Positions 1-9,302 of a stretch of DNA of 64,000 bases are shown here, piece by piece (the stretch's first letter is position 1; each line of letters opens with the position of its first letter). The notes under the pieces were generated by a model that saw only the letters and a program-made list of their open reading frames with translations, ran no database searches and was not told the DNA's origin. The DNA comes from Hyalangium gracile. Lineage in GTDB: Bacteria; Myxococcota; Myxococcia; Myxococcales; Myxococcaceae. Where the stretch lies: positions 333,659 to 397,658 of the forward strand of contig NZ_JAHXBG010000010.1 of NCBI RefSeq assembly GCF_020103725.1, read 5' to 3'. The translations under genes were made by a program, and so were the position numbers.

Positions 1-1
1 C

Positions 2-970
2 GCCGTCTTCCAGGGCGACCTCGCGGAGACCGGCCAGGGCCGCCCCGTCACCCAGAGCGCGCGCGAGTACTCCAAGGAGGGGCTGCCGCTCACCATCCTC
101 GACACCCGCGGCCTGGAGATGGAGCAGTACGCCGAGACCACCCGCCAGCTCGAGAACGAGGTCCGCGCCCGCTCGATGGACCCCGATGCCAAACGCCACC
201 TGCACGTGGCCTGGGTGTGCATCTCCGAGGACTCGCGCCGCGTGGAGCAGGGCGAGTCCGCCGTCGCGGAGATGCTCTCGCGCTACATGCCCGTCGTCGT
301 CGTCATCACCAAGGCTCGCTCGGATCGCGGCTTCCGCGAGGAGGTGCTCCGCCTCATCCCCACGGCTCGCAACGCCATGCGCGTCCGGGCCCTGCGCGAG
401 GAGGATGACGAGGGCCACGTGCTCGAGCCGCGCGGGCTCAAGGAGCTCGTGGACGTGACGATGGAGCTCGTCCCGGAGGCCCAGCGCAACGCCTTCGCCG
501 CGGCCCAGAAGGTGAGCGTCGAGCAGAAGAAGAGCCGAGCCCACTTAGCGGTAGGGAGCGCCGCCACCCTGGCTGCCGCCGTCGGCGCATCCCCTATCCC
601 CTTCTCCGATGCGGCGCTCATCGTCCCCGTGCAGATCGGCATGCTGGCGAGCATCAGCGCCATCTTCGGCCTCCCGCTGAGCCAGGCGTTCCTCACCACG
701 CTGATCAGCTCGGCGGGCGGAGGGCTCGCGGCGACGCTCGCGGGTCAGACCATCGTGTCCGGGCTGCTCAAGCTGCTCCCTGGCGTGGGCACCATCGCGG
801 GGGCCGCCATCTCCGGGACCACGGCGGCCACCATCACCACCATCTTCGGCGAGGGCTACATCGCCGTGCTCTCGAGGCTCTTCATGCGCAACCCGGGCGT
901 CCTCCCCTCGGAGGAGGAGATCGCCAGCGCCTTCCGAGAAGAGCTCAACGGACGGAAGTCCGCCGCCTGA
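2..970 (+). CDS. GTPase with hydrophobic C-terminal (DUF697-like) domain, 5' end outside window
   Basis: The reading frame is open from base 2, so the gene begins upstream; the first ATG (119) lies inside the G domain and is not the real start. A DTRG segment (about bases 92-103) fits the G3 motif of a P-loop GTPase and VVVVITKARSD (about residue 60 after the ATG) fits G4. The P-loop itself must lie before the window. The C-terminal third is rich in Ala, Gly and Ile with several hydrophobic helices, as in GTPases carrying a DUF697-type membrane-associated tail. It ends 9 bases before the M20 peptidase gene and may be co-transcribed with it. The exact family is uncertain, but GTPase is well supported. 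Confidence 0.8.
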   Translation, partial: AVFQGDLAETGQGRPVTQSAREYSKEGLPLTILDTRGLEMEQYAETTRQLENEVRARSMDPDAKRHLHVAWVCISEDSRRVEQGESAVAEMLSRYMPVVVVITKARSDRGFREEVLRLIPTARNAMRVRALREEDDEGHVLEPRGLKELVDVTMELVPEAQRNAFAAAQKVSVEQKKSRAHLAVGSAATLAAAVGASPIPFSDAALIVPVQIGMLASISAIFGLPLSQAFLTTLISSAGGGLAATLAGQTIVSGLLKLLPGVGTIAGAAISGTTAATITTIFGEGYIAVLSRLFMRNPGVLPSEEEIASAFREELNGRKSAA

Positions 971-979
971 GTCCGCCCC

Positions 980-2386
980 ATGCGCTCCCTGCCCCTCTGT
1001 CTCACCCTGATTGCCCTGGGCTGCAGCCACGCCGCGGGCCCGGCCACCTCCTCCCGTCCCCGTGACGCCGAGGAGCTGCGCACGCTGCTCGCCGAGCTGA
1101 TCGCCGCGGACACCTCCAACCCGCCCGGCAACGAGACCGCCGCCGCCCAGGTGGCCGCGCGGTGGCTGAAGCAGGCCGGCATCGAGGCGGAGATCCTCGA
1201 GCCCGCTCCCGGACGCGGCAACCTGTTGGCACGGCTGAAGGGCTCGGGGAAGGGCCGTCCCCTCCTCGTCCTGGCGCACCTGGACACGGTGCCCGCGAAG
1301 CGCGAGGAGTGGGTCACCGATCCGTGGAAGCTCACCGAGCGCGACGGCTTCCTTTACGGGCGCGGCGTGCAGGACAACAAGGGCATGGCGGCCGCGAGCG
1401 TCCTGGCGCTGCGTCGGCTCCAGCGTGAGGGCGGCAAGCGCTCGCGCGACATCCTCCTGTACCTCGGCGCGGATGAAGAGGTGGGCTCCGGCAACGGCCT
1501 GGAGTGGATGCTGGAGAACCGCCCGGAGCTGCGCGAGGCCGAGTTCGCCCTCAACGAGGGAGGCCTCACCGAGCTCTCCACGGACCGCGGCCGCGTGCAG
1601 TTCGTGGCCCTCCAGGCCGCCGAGCGCGTCTCCCGGAACGTGGTGCTGAAGGCCACGGGCCCCGGTGGGCACTCGTCCGCTCCGACCGCCGATCCCAACC
1701 CGCTGGTGCGCGTGTCCGCGGCGGTGGCTCGCATCGGCGCGCTCACCTTCCCCGCCCGGCTGACTCCCGCCGCCCGGCTGCACATCCAGGGTCGCGCGCC
1801 GAGAACCCCTGGCGAGCTGGGCGCGGCCCTCCAGCGCATCGCCGCGTCCCCCGACGCGCCTCCGCAGGACGCCGTGGACACCGTGGTCCGGATCGATCCG
1901 GCGCTGGCGGCGGTCATGCGCTCCACGTGCGTCCCCACCGTCTTCCAGGCGGGCACCCGCCCCAACGTCATCCCCGCCACCGCCGAGGCCACCCTCAACT
2001 GCCGCCTGCTCCCGGACGAGGACGCGAAGGCGCTCCATGACCGACTGGTCGCCGCGGTGGCGGACCCCTCCATCGAGGTGAGGATGGACACGAGCCCTCC
2101 GAACTCGCCCATGTCGCCCGTGGGAGACAACGCCATGTTCCGCGCCGCGAAGGCCGCCGCCGCCAAGGTATGGCCGGGCGCTCCCGTCATCCCCCGCCAG
2201 TCCACCGGCACCACCGAGTCCGCCATGCTGCGCCGCGCCGGCATCCACGCCTACGGCATCGACCTGTTCGCGCTCACCCCCGAGGATGCGCGCACCGCGC
2301 ACGCTCCCAACGAGCGCGTCCCGGTCGCCTCGCTCCAGCCGGGCGCCGAGTTCGTCTACCTGCTCCTCGAGGAGCTGACACGCTGA
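980..2386 (+). CDS. M20 family metallopeptidase, lipoprotein
   Basis: Zinc exopeptidase of the ArgE/DapE/ACY1/CPG2 group, 468 aa. The N-terminus is a lipoprotein signal (MRSLPLCLTLIALGC), so the enzyme is probably anchored in the envelope. Expected family residues are present: LAHLDTVP near residue 100, YGRGVQDNKG near 131 (bridging Asp), LGADEEVG near 164 (catalytic Glu pair), GPGGHSSAP near 230 in the dimerisation domain, and a final His in HAPNERV near 442. The length is normal for the family. It follows the GTPase gene by 9 bases and precedes the C39-like peptidase gene. The substrate cannot be told from sequence; acyl-amino acids or dipeptides are usual. Confidence 0.9.
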   Translation: MRSLPLCLTLIALGCSHAAGPATSSRPRDAEELRTLLAELIAADTSNPPGNETAAAQVAARWLKQAGIEAEILEPAPGRGNLLARLKGSGKGRPLLVLAHLDTVPAKREEWVTDPWKLTERDGFLYGRGVQDNKGMAAASVLALRRLQREGGKRSRDILLYLGADEEVGSGNGLEWMLENRPELREAEFALNEGGLTELSTDRGRVQFVALQAAERVSRNVVLKATGPGGHSSAPTADPNPLVRVSAAVARIGALTFPARLTPAARLHIQGRAPRTPGELGAALQRIAASPDAPPQDAVDTVVRIDPALAAVMRSTCVPTVFQAGTRPNVIPATAEATLNCRLLPDEDAKALHDRLVAAVADPSIEVRMDTSPPNSPMSPVGDNAMFRAAKAAAAKVWPGAPVIPRQSTGTTESAMLRRAGIHAYGIDLFALTPEDARTAHAPNERVPVASLQPGAEFVYLLLEELTR

Positions 2387-2425
2387 CACCTCACCGGGGA
2401 TGCGCGGTGCACCCATCCGGCTTTC

Positions 2426-3688
2426 GTGCTTTCTTCCGCCCCCGTGAACGCTCGCTCGTCGCTTCTCCCGGTGCTCCTCGCCGCCTCGACCCTGGTGGCC
2501 TGCGCAGGAACTCGTTCGTCTCAAGGGTCGGACTTCCCCGAGGAGGGACCCGTGTCACGCCTGTGGCGGATCAGCGCGCAGACGCGCCAGTTCGAGCCCT
2601 TCTCCCGTGAGGGCACCCTGCTCGCCGCCGATGGCGCGCTGGAGCTGGACGCGTCGGCGCTGACCAGCACCGAGCCCTTTCCCTCCGGCAAGGAGGGAGG
2701 CCCTCCTCCCGTCGCGAGCTACCGCTTCGGCAAGGCCATCCTGGCCGAGCAGCCCATCCCCACCGGCTTCAACAGCGCAGTGCCCTCCGTGGAGGCGCTC
2801 ACGCCGCCGGGCACCTGGGTGCGGGTGATGCTCGCCGCGCGCGTGGACGGCACGTGGACCAAGGACTACGACTTCGGCCCCTGGGCCACCGACAAGAGCA
2901 CCGTGTCGCGGCGCAGCGTGAACGGCCAGGAGGATGCCCAGGGCAACGTCTTCACCGACACGCTCGTCCTCAAGAAGCGCGCGGACGCGGTGCGCGTGAC
3001 GCTGTGGCTCTACTCCGCCCAGTCGGGCGTCAGCCCTCGCGTGCGCGCCCTCTCGCTGGCGCTGACCGACGGCACGCGCACGCCCATGGACGAGCCCTCG
3101 GATCGGCTCGCCTGGGGCACGGTGCTGGCGGTGCCCGGCCGCTCGCAGATGATCTACCCGAACGGTGGTCCCGTGTGGTGCTCTCCCACGTCCACCACCA
3201 TGCTGCTCGGCTACTGGGCCCAGAAGCTCAACCGCCCCGAGCTGGTCGAGGCCGTGCCCACCGCCGCCGCCAACACCTATGACGAAGTCTACGAAGGCAC
3301 CGGCAACTGGAGCTTCAACGTCGCCTACGCCTCCGCCCAGGGTGGCGGCGCCCTCCATGGCACGGTGGCGCGGCTCGACTCCTTCGCCCAGGTGGAGCGG
3401 CTCATCGCCGCCGGCATCCCCGTGAGCATCAGCATCGCCTACAAGGAGGGCGAACTCACCGGCGGCGCCTCTCGCAAGTCGGACGGCCACCTCATCGTCG
3501 TGAAGGGCTTCTCGCCCCAGGGAGACGTGGTGGTCAACGATCCGGCCTTCGCCGCCGATGAGCAGGTGGAGGCCATCTACAAGCGCGACGAGCTGTGGCG
3601 CGCCTGGCGCCACTCCTCGGGCGCCGTGTACCTGCTGTGGCCCGCGGGCACGCCGCTGCCCGAGGGCGCGCTGAGCCCCGTGCCCTGA
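2426..3688 (+). CDS. C39-like cysteine peptidase, lipoprotein
   Basis: Exported papain-fold peptidase of the C39-like (peptidase C39_2) type. GGPVWCSPTSTTM near residue 250 carries the candidate catalytic Cys, SDGHLIVVKGF near 354 the His, and VVVNDPAF the Asp. The N-terminal half has no recognised domain and is probably a beta-rich module. Two GTG starts are possible (2426 and 2444); from 2444 the protein begins MNARSSLLPVLLAASTLVAC, a textbook lipoprotein signal, so 2444 may be the real start. No strong ribosome-binding site distinguishes them. Its 3' end converges on the map gene with a 9-base gap. Confidence 0.82.
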   Translation: MLSSAPVNARSSLLPVLLAASTLVACAGTRSSQGSDFPEEGPVSRLWRISAQTRQFEPFSREGTLLAADGALELDASALTSTEPFPSGKEGGPPPVASYRFGKAILAEQPIPTGFNSAVPSVEALTPPGTWVRVMLAARVDGTWTKDYDFGPWATDKSTVSRRSVNGQEDAQGNVFTDTLVLKKRADAVRVTLWLYSAQSGVSPRVRALSLALTDGTRTPMDEPSDRLAWGTVLAVPGRSQMIYPNGGPVWCSPTSTTMLLGYWAQKLNRPELVEAVPTAAANTYDEVYEGTGNWSFNVAYASAQGGGALHGTVARLDSFAQVERLIAAGIPVSISIAYKEGELTGGASRKSDGHLIVVKGFSPQGDVVVNDPAFAADEQVEAIYKRDELWRAWRHSSGAVYLLWPAGTPLPEGALSPVP

Positions 3689-3697
3689 GGCACGGCG

Positions 3698-4693
3698 TCA
3701 CGGCAGCGTGAGAATCTCCGCGCCCTGCTCGGTGACGAGCAGCGTGTGCTCGAACTGCGCGCTGCGGCTGCCGTCGGCGGTGACGGCCGTCCACCCATCG
3801 TCCCACGAGCGGTGCTGCCAGTGGCCCAGGTTGATCATCGGCTCGACGGTGAACGTCATCCCCGGCTTCATGATCGTGTCGGCGCCCGCCTCGTAGTAGT
3901 GGGGGATCTGCAGCGGGCTGTGGAAGCGCTCGCCAATCCCGTGGCCGCAGTAGGCCCGCACCACGCTCATGCCGTTCTTCGTGGCATGCTCCTCGATGAC
4001 GCGGCCGATGTCGTTGATGGGCCGGCCCGGCTTCACCGCCGCGATGCCCAGGTCCAGGCACTCGCGCGTCACGCGCACCAGGCGCTCGGAGTCGGGGTCC
4101 ACCTTGCCCACGAAGAACGTGGCCGAGCAGTCGCCGTGCACGCCCTCGAGGAAGATGGTGATGTCCAGGTTGATGATGTCGCCTTCCTCCAGCGGCCGGC
4201 TGTCGGGGATGCCGTGGCAGATGACCTCGTTGACCGAGGTGCACAGCGACTTGGGGTAGCCGTGGTAGTTGAGCGTGCTCGGATAGCCGCCGAGCTGGAT
4301 GTAGGCCTCGTGGGCGATGGCGTCCAGCTCGTCCGTGGTGATGCCCGGGCGCACGGCGGCTCCCGTCATCTGGAGCACCTTGGCGGCCGCCTGGCCGGCC
4401 CGCCGCATGCGGGCAATCACATCCGGGCTCTTCACCTCGGGCAGCTCCGGCGAGCGGACCGGACGGCCGGTCTCCGCGTAGTCCGGACGCGGGATGTGCG
4501 CGGGGACGCTGCGGCGCGGGCTGATGATGCCGGGGCTGATGCCTCGCCGCTGGACGTCCGCGCCCTTCTTGCGGGCCTCGACGGCGTCCGCGCCTCGGTG
4601 GCACTTCTTGTACTTGGAGCCGCTCCCGCACCAGCAGGGCTCATTCGGCCCTGGCAGGACGGCGGGAGCCTGGCGCGCAATTTGAGTGGTCAT
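3698..4693 (-). CDS. map: type I methionine aminopeptidase with N-terminal SEC-C motif
   Basis: Removes the initiator methionine from new proteins in the cytoplasm. The 331-aa protein has an N-terminal SEC-C zinc motif (EPCWCGSGSKYKKCH) followed by a linker and the pita-bread MetAP domain. All five metal ligands are visible: Asp in INLDIT, Asp in HGDCSAT, His in CGHGIG, Glu in FTVEPM and Glu in AQFEHT. The SEC-C form is larger than the plain roughly 260-aa enzyme; in characterised examples the motif helps bind the ribosome. No partner genes adjoin it. Confidence 0.95.
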   Translation of the reverse strand: MTTQIARQAPAVLPGPNEPCWCGSGSKYKKCHRGADAVEARKKGADVQRRGISPGIISPRRSVPAHIPRPDYAETGRPVRSPELPEVKSPDVIARMRRAGQAAAKVLQMTGAAVRPGITTDELDAIAHEAYIQLGGYPSTLNYHGYPKSLCTSVNEVICHGIPDSRPLEEGDIINLDITIFLEGVHGDCSATFFVGKVDPDSERLVRVTRECLDLGIAAVKPGRPINDIGRVIEEHATKNGMSVVRAYCGHGIGERFHSPLQIPHYYEAGADTIMKPGMTFTVEPMINLGHWQHRSWDDGWTAVTADGSRSAQFEHTLLVTEQGAEILTLP

Positions 4694-4800
4694 CGCACCC
4701 GTCTATAACCCGTGGACGCACCGCAGCGCACTGCTCTTGGTCACGGAGCGTACTGGAATACAGCGGCTCCCCTGTCTGCTCGCCTGTAGCCCTCCCTCGC

Positions 4801-5082
4801 TCAGCGGACCACCAGCGTGCTGCACGTCAGGCAGTAGCGGGCCTCCGGGATGGCTCGCAGCCGGTGCCGGCCGATGGCGCCCCCACACCGCGAGCACCGG
4901 CCGAAGCCTCCCTCCCGCATCCGCGTCAGGGCGTCGTCGATGTCGCGCAGCTCCTTGTAGTCCCGCTCCGACAGCCCGCCCGCTGATTGCTCCGCCTGCG
5001 ACGGCCCTCGAGCCCCCCTCGCGCGCAGACGGCTGCGCCGCTGCATCAGCGCCTCTCGCGCCTCGTTCTCCCAGATGTCCAT
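4801..5082 (-). CDS. TraR/DksA-type C4 zinc-finger protein
   Basis: Small 93-aa protein. The first half is predicted helical and charged (MDIWENEAREALMQRR...), the second carries CSRCGGAIGRHRLRAIPEA followed by a CLTC pair, the C4 zinc finger of the DksA/TraR family that acts on RNA polymerase through the secondary channel. I chose the ATG at 5082 because a GGAGGT lies just upstream; a longer open frame to 5205 has no such signal. It is shorter than true DksA (about 150 aa), so TraR-like or a DksA paralogue is likely. Confidence 0.85.
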   Translation of the reverse strand: MDIWENEAREALMQRRSRLRARGARGPSQAEQSAGGLSERDYKELRDIDDALTRMREGGFGRCSRCGGAIGRHRLRAIPEARYCLTCSTLVVR

Positions 5083-5251
5083 GGTGACCTCCACGTTTCC
5101 CACCCCTCCTCTCCCGCTCATGGAGGGTATTTCAGGAAACGTGCCTTCCCTGTTCCGAGGGGGAAGGAGCGCGGGAGGAGGCCCCGGGAGACGCAGCCTT
5201 TGCACGCCCCTGCCTGGCTACGCATGGAATGCGCTGATCCGCCAGCGGCGC

Positions 5252-5920
5252 TCAGGGGGCCGTGGGAGCGGACGGCTTCGCCTTCTTGCGCTCCTCGCCC
5301 AGCTTCTGCGCGCGGTCCTGCACCGCCTTGAGCGTGTCCAGCACGCCGTCCTTCTGACCGAAGCTGGCCAGCCAGCCGGGCACCGAGCCGCCCGGATCCA
5401 CGCTGAACTTGTAGACGATGTGCGTCTTGCCCTCGCCCTTGGGGATGATCTGCCAGGTGCCCTCGTTGTGCTTGATGCGGACGATGTCCTCACGCACGGG
5501 CAGTGCGTCGGGCACAGCCTTCCAGCGCTGCACGTACTCGCCCGTCCCGTCCTCGGCCAGCTTCTTCTCGTCCACCACGGTGATGGCGTAGTCGCGGTCA
5601 TCCACGACGGGCAGCTTCAGCCGGGCGTAGGCCACGCGCGAGCCATCCGGCTGGGTGGACACCACGCGGGACTCCTTCACGTACGGCATCCACAGCCGGA
5701 ACGAGCCCGAGTCCATCAGCGCGTTCTGGACGTCCCGGGCGTCGGCCTCGACTTCCTTCTCGGCCCACACTTCCTTGCCGTTGCCGTCCGGGCGGGGGCG
5801 CACCTTGATGACGGCCTTCTTGCTCTCCACCGTCTCCCACTCCTCGGCGGCCTGCGCCACGCCCGCGACCAGCACCAGCGCCAGCGCTCCGCCCCACCAC
5901 TGCCTCTTCCGCTCGTACAT
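5252..5920 (-). CDS. START domain-containing exported protein
   Basis: 222-aa protein with a Sec signal peptide (YERKRQWWGGALALVLVAGVAQA). The rest matches the START/SRPBCC lipid-binding fold: a VWAEKEVEADARDV strand-helix start, FRLWMPYVKESRVV, VVDDRDYAITVVD and a C-terminal long helix after PGWLASFGQKDG. Periplasmic START proteins of this size are common in myxobacteria; the ligand is unknown. The start at 5920 is set by an AAGGAG 7 bases upstream; an upstream in-frame ATG at 5989 is unlikely. Confidence 0.85.
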   Translation of the reverse strand: MYERKRQWWGGALALVLVAGVAQAAEEWETVESKKAVIKVRPRPDGNGKEVWAEKEVEADARDVQNALMDSGSFRLWMPYVKESRVVSTQPDGSRVAYARLKLPVVDDRDYAITVVDEKKLAEDGTGEYVQRWKAVPDALPVREDIVRIKHNEGTWQIIPKGEGKTHIVYKFSVDPGGSVPGWLASFGQKDGVLDTLKAVQDRAQKLGEERKKAKPSAPTAP

Positions 5921-6121
5921 GCTCGTCTCCTTCCGAAAATGGGCACGCCACCCTCCCCTCCCCGGCCTGTCGGAGTGTGCGCACGCCAACGGAGCTTAAC
6001 CCCAAGCCCGGACACGGCGGCAGGACGATGCCCGGGGAGTGATGGCCCGTGGAGGATTGCCAGGCGGAACACCGTCTCGTCGCTCGACATTTGAGCAGGG
6101 GCAGGGCAGGAAGCGCTCCAT

Positions 6122-7612
6122 ATGAGTGGCTACCTCGCTGCCCCCCCGCCCGAGCGCGGCATCTTCTGCAACCGCACCCTCAACATGCGGGCCATCAAGG
6201 CCATCGGCTACGACATGGACTACACCCTGGTCCACTACCAGGTGGAGGCCTGGGAGCGCCGCGCCTACGAGCACATCCGGGATCGGCTCGTGGCCCTGGG
6301 CTGGCCGGTGGAGCAGCTCACCTTCGATCCGATGCTGGCCATCCGCGGCCTCATCATCGACACCGAGAAGGGCAACCTGCTCAAGGCCAACCGCTTCGGC
6401 TTCGTGAAGAAGGCGCTGCACGGCACGCGCCCCATGGACTTCGACTCGCAGCGCACCGAGTACACGCGCACCATCATCGACCTGGCCGAGAAGCGGTGGA
6501 TGTTCCTCAACACGCTCTTCTCGCTCTCGGAGGCGTGCATCTACGCGCAGCTGGTGGACCTGCTGGACGCCGGCCGGCTGCCGGGCCCCATGGGCTACGC
6601 GGACCTGTACGCCGTGGTGCGCAGCACGCTGGATGCCGCGCACATGGCGGGCAAGCTCAAGGCGGAGATCATCGCCGCCCCCGAGCGCTACCTGCAGCCG
6701 GACCCCGAGACGGCCCTGGCGCTGCTGGATCAGCGCAGCGCCGGCAAGAAGCTGCTGCTCATCACCAACAGCGAGTGGGCCTACACCCTGCCGATGATGC
6801 ACGCGGCGTTCGATCCATACCTGCCCAAGGGCATGACGTGGCGCGAGCTGTTCGACGTGGTCATCGTCAGCGCGCGCAAGCCCGAGTTCTTCACCACGCG
6901 CTCGCCCCTGTTCGAGGTGGTGGAGAGCCAGAGCGAGGCGCTGCTGCGGCCGCACTCGGGGCCGCTCAAGGCGGGCACGCCGTACTTCGGCGGCAGCGCG
7001 CTGGAGCTGGAGCGCCACCTGGGCATGAGCGGGGACGAGATTCTCTACGTGGGCGACCACATGTTCGGCGACGTGCACGTGACGAAGAACGTGCTGCGCT
7101 GGCGCACCGCGCTCATCCTCCGCGAGCTGGAGGAGGAGGTGCGCGCCATCGCCGCCTTCCGCGCCACCGAGGCCCGGCTGGCCGAGCGGATGGTGGTGAA
7201 GGAGCGCCTGGAGGCCGAGTCCTGCCAGGTGCGCCTGGAGCTGCAGCGGCGCCGGCTCCAGTACGGCCCGCGCTCGGAGGTGCCGGAGGAGCAGCTGCTG
7301 GCACGCGGCGCCGCGCTGCGCCTGGAGCTGGAGGCCCTGGACGCGGAGCTGGGGCCCATGGCGCGCTCGGCCGGCGAGCTGTCCAACCCGCACTGGGGCC
7401 TGTTGACCCGCGCGGGCAACGACAAGAGCCACCTGGCGCGACAGGTGGAGCGCTACGCCGACATCTACACGTCGCGCGTCTCCAACTTCCTGTTCGCCAC
7501 GCCCTTCGTCTACCTGCGCAGCCCGCGCGGCAGCCTGCCGCATGATCCGAACGTGCCCGGCGGCGCCCCGGTGTTCCAGGCCACGGACGCCGCCAGCGGC
7601 CCCAACCCGTGA
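6122..7612 (+). CDS. HAD-superfamily 5'-nucleotidase (cytosolic purine nucleotidase type)
   Basis: 496-aa HAD-IG family 5'-nucleotidase. The catalytic DxD motif is in AIGYDMDYTLVHYQ near residue 24, motif II is around LLITNSEW, and ILYVGDHMFGD near residue 304 supplies the acidic motif III/IV. The C-terminal third is helical and Glu/Arg-rich, typical of the family. It probably dephosphorylates nucleoside monophosphates in the cytoplasm. The ATG at 6122 follows a purine-rich AGGAAG. It is transcribed alone; a DUF2267 gene converges on it. Confidence 0.9.
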   Translation: MSGYLAAPPPERGIFCNRTLNMRAIKAIGYDMDYTLVHYQVEAWERRAYEHIRDRLVALGWPVEQLTFDPMLAIRGLIIDTEKGNLLKANRFGFVKKALHGTRPMDFDSQRTEYTRTIIDLAEKRWMFLNTLFSLSEACIYAQLVDLLDAGRLPGPMGYADLYAVVRSTLDAAHMAGKLKAEIIAAPERYLQPDPETALALLDQRSAGKKLLLITNSEWAYTLPMMHAAFDPYLPKGMTWRELFDVVIVSARKPEFFTTRSPLFEVVESQSEALLRPHSGPLKAGTPYFGGSALELERHLGMSGDEILYVGDHMFGDVHVTKNVLRWRTALILRELEEEVRAIAAFRATEARLAERMVVKERLEAESCQVRLELQRRRLQYGPRSEVPEEQLLARGAALRLELEALDAELGPMARSAGELSNPHWGLLTRAGNDKSHLARQVERYADIYTSRVSNFLFATPFVYLRSPRGSLPHDPNVPGGAPVFQATDAASGPNP

Positions 7613-7637
7613 GGCCTGTGGCGGCTGTCCCCGCCCG

Positions 7638-8093
7638 CTAGTGCTCCGGTCTCCAGAGCGCCCGGAGGTCCGGCGGGAGATTGCTCGCCACGTCCTCGGC
7701 CTCGCCCTCGCTGATGAGCTCGCGGAACGCCTGGAACACCGCGCGCACCAGGGGCTCCACCTCCTCCACCGGCTTGCGCAGGTCCTCGGCCACCGTCCGC
7801 AGGAACTCCTCGCGACCGAAGCGGTGCGGGCGGGCGGGCCGCTGCTCCGGCGGCGGCAGGAACTCCACCAGCAGGCGCGGCAGCTGCGCCTCCAGGTCCC
7901 TCGCCTCCCTGGGAAGGATGCGCCGCTCCAGGGCGCTCAGCACCGAGACCGCCGCGCACTCGGCCGTCTCCGCGTCCATCGGCCCCAGCTCACCCAGCTG
8001 CCGGATGAACGCGGCATAGGTCGCGTGGACGTGGGACTCGTGCCGCTGCATGCGGCGCTGCGTCAGCTCCTGCTCGTTCGTGGGACGTGTCAT
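7638..8093 (-). CDS. DUF2267 domain protein
   Basis: 151-aa soluble protein. The region HATYAAFIRQLGELG through LPPDLRALW has the repeated helical pattern of DUF2267, including FLRTVAEDLRK and FQAFRELISEGEAEDVASNLP. The domain is frequent in stress-related or regulatory loci but has no settled function. The start at 8093 is supported by a GAGGAGG six bases upstream; a longer open frame to 8198 is not needed. It converges on the 5'-nucleotidase gene with a 25-base gap. Confidence 0.75.
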   Translation of the reverse strand: MTRPTNEQELTQRRMQRHESHVHATYAAFIRQLGELGPMDAETAECAAVSVLSALERRILPREARDLEAQLPRLLVEFLPPPEQRPARPHRFGREEFLRTVAEDLRKPVEEVEPLVRAVFQAFRELISEGEAEDVASNLPPDLRALWRPEH

Positions 8094-8327
8094 GGGGGCC
8101 TCCTCTTCTCCCCTCAACCTGCGCATGGTCTCCCGCGCTCCCCGGCCGCCCGCCCCCTCCCTCTCCAGTCGTGCGTTCATGGGCTGGCGCACATCCACAC
8201 ACCCAAATAAGTAGATGAAATCCTTGGGTTATTGGCTGAACGGCCGCTGGGAGCGGGCGGCCGGCCCAGGGCTGATCCCAGCGCCTGATCCAAGCGATGT
8301 CAGACGTCCCCAGTATGAATTGTCCCC
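8094..8327. other. divergent intergenic region
   Basis: Spacer between the divergent DUF2267 and zinc-ribbon protein genes. It includes a locally A/T-rich stretch (about 8190-8235) in otherwise GC-rich DNA, the most likely place for promoters. No clear sigma-factor consensus could be assigned on either strand. Confidence 0.35.
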
Positions 8328-8819
8328 GTGAGCCACTCGACCACTGAGAGCGCGACGCAGGTCCTCGAGCAGGGCAACCTTCTGGGCGGAACCGATCTGG
8401 TCCCCGTCGTCGGAGGCAAGAAGGGCAAGCGCGCCCGCAAGTTCCACGTCGCCTCGGACCGGCCGCTGGGCTTCGCCAAGGCGCTGGCGCTCGTGGTGGA
8501 GCATGGACGCCAGAAGGCCAGGGAGCACGGCGTCACCTCGCTGAGCCGCTGCCCGCGCTGCGACCACGTGGGCCCCACCTCGAAGGATTTCGGCTACCGC
8601 GTCATCCGCGGCGAGCGCCGCCCCCAGTCCTGGTGCCGTGGCTGCCGGGCGCTGAACCTGCCGCCCTCCAACCCCTCGGCGCCCCTCAAGTGGTCCACCG
8701 GCGCAGCCCCCGAGCCCGCCGCCTCGCGTGACTTGGACGAGTCGGCCGACGGCTGGCTCTTCCCGCCGGAGACGCTGCGCGCCCGCCCCGGCAACAAGGG
8801 CGGCAAGGGCCAGCGCTGA
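8328..8819 (+). CDS. hypothetical protein with zinc-ribbon-like cysteines
   Basis: 163-aa protein starting at GTG 8328; not recognised. It has a basic stretch (GGKKGKRARK) near residue 30 and a CPRCDH ... WCRGC pair near residues 75-105 that could bind zinc. The C-terminus is low-complexity and rich in Pro, Gly and Lys. The cysteine pairs suggest nucleic-acid or protein binding, but no function is assigned. It is oriented away from the DUF2267 gene, with about 235 bases of shared upstream sequence. Confidence 0.6.
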   Translation: MSHSTTESATQVLEQGNLLGGTDLVPVVGGKKGKRARKFHVASDRPLGFAKALALVVEHGRQKAREHGVTSLSRCPRCDHVGPTSKDFGYRVIRGERRPQSWCRGCRALNLPPSNPSAPLKWSTGAAPEPAASRDLDESADGWLFPPETLRARPGNKGGKGQR

Positions 8820-8930
8820 GCCGCCTCCCCGGCTGCCCACCACAGGCACGTACCGGGGCCCTCGTCCCGTTCCCCGCAGGGGGTTGGAAAAGCCGTGGCG
8901 TCGTCCCTACCTCTATCGAAGGAGGGCACC

Positions 8931-9227
8931 ATGGCTGTGCGGACGAAACTGGCAGGAATCAAGAACAGACGACCTGTGGATGCGCGCTCGGCTCAGCCCA
9001 GCCAGCAGGCCAGCAAGGGACGCAAGACGCTGCCTCGTGACGAGGCCGCCGCGCTCCGCAGGCAGAAGGCGCTCGAGCGTGTGACGCTGGGGCCCGCCGC
9101 GGAGACTCACGAGCCCAAGAGCCACCGTCGCAAGACGTCGCTCAACGGCCGCAAGAAGGCGCCCAGCCAGATGCGCGTGAAGCGCGCGGGCGGGCCCGCC
9201 AAGCGGCTCCCGCTCCACGGAGGCTGA
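8931..9227 (+). CDS. small basic protein, unknown function
   Basis: 98-aa Lys/Arg/Gln-rich protein (MAVRTKLAGIKNRRPVDARS at the start). No fold is recognised; composition suggests a disordered nucleic-acid-binding or ribosome-associated protein. The start at 8931 is fixed by a strong AAGGAGG seven bases upstream. It resembles in composition the basic proteins at 11502 and 44362, but shares no obvious motif with them. Confidence 0.65.
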   Translation: MAVRTKLAGIKNRRPVDARSAQPSQQASKGRKTLPRDEAAALRRQKALERVTLGPAAETHEPKSHRRKTSLNGRKKAPSQMRVKRAGGPAKRLPLHGG

Positions 9228-9302
9228 GTTCGCTGTCCCCCAGCGCTGAGGCCGGTGTGCCATGTGTCCGCGAAGAAGCGCGCGGCGCATGGTGCCCCGG
9301 CC

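Noticed and set aside
545..2524. 659-codon open frame antisense to the M20 peptidase gene
   Set aside because: Spans two plus-strand genes with clear family motifs; composition typical of an antisense shadow.
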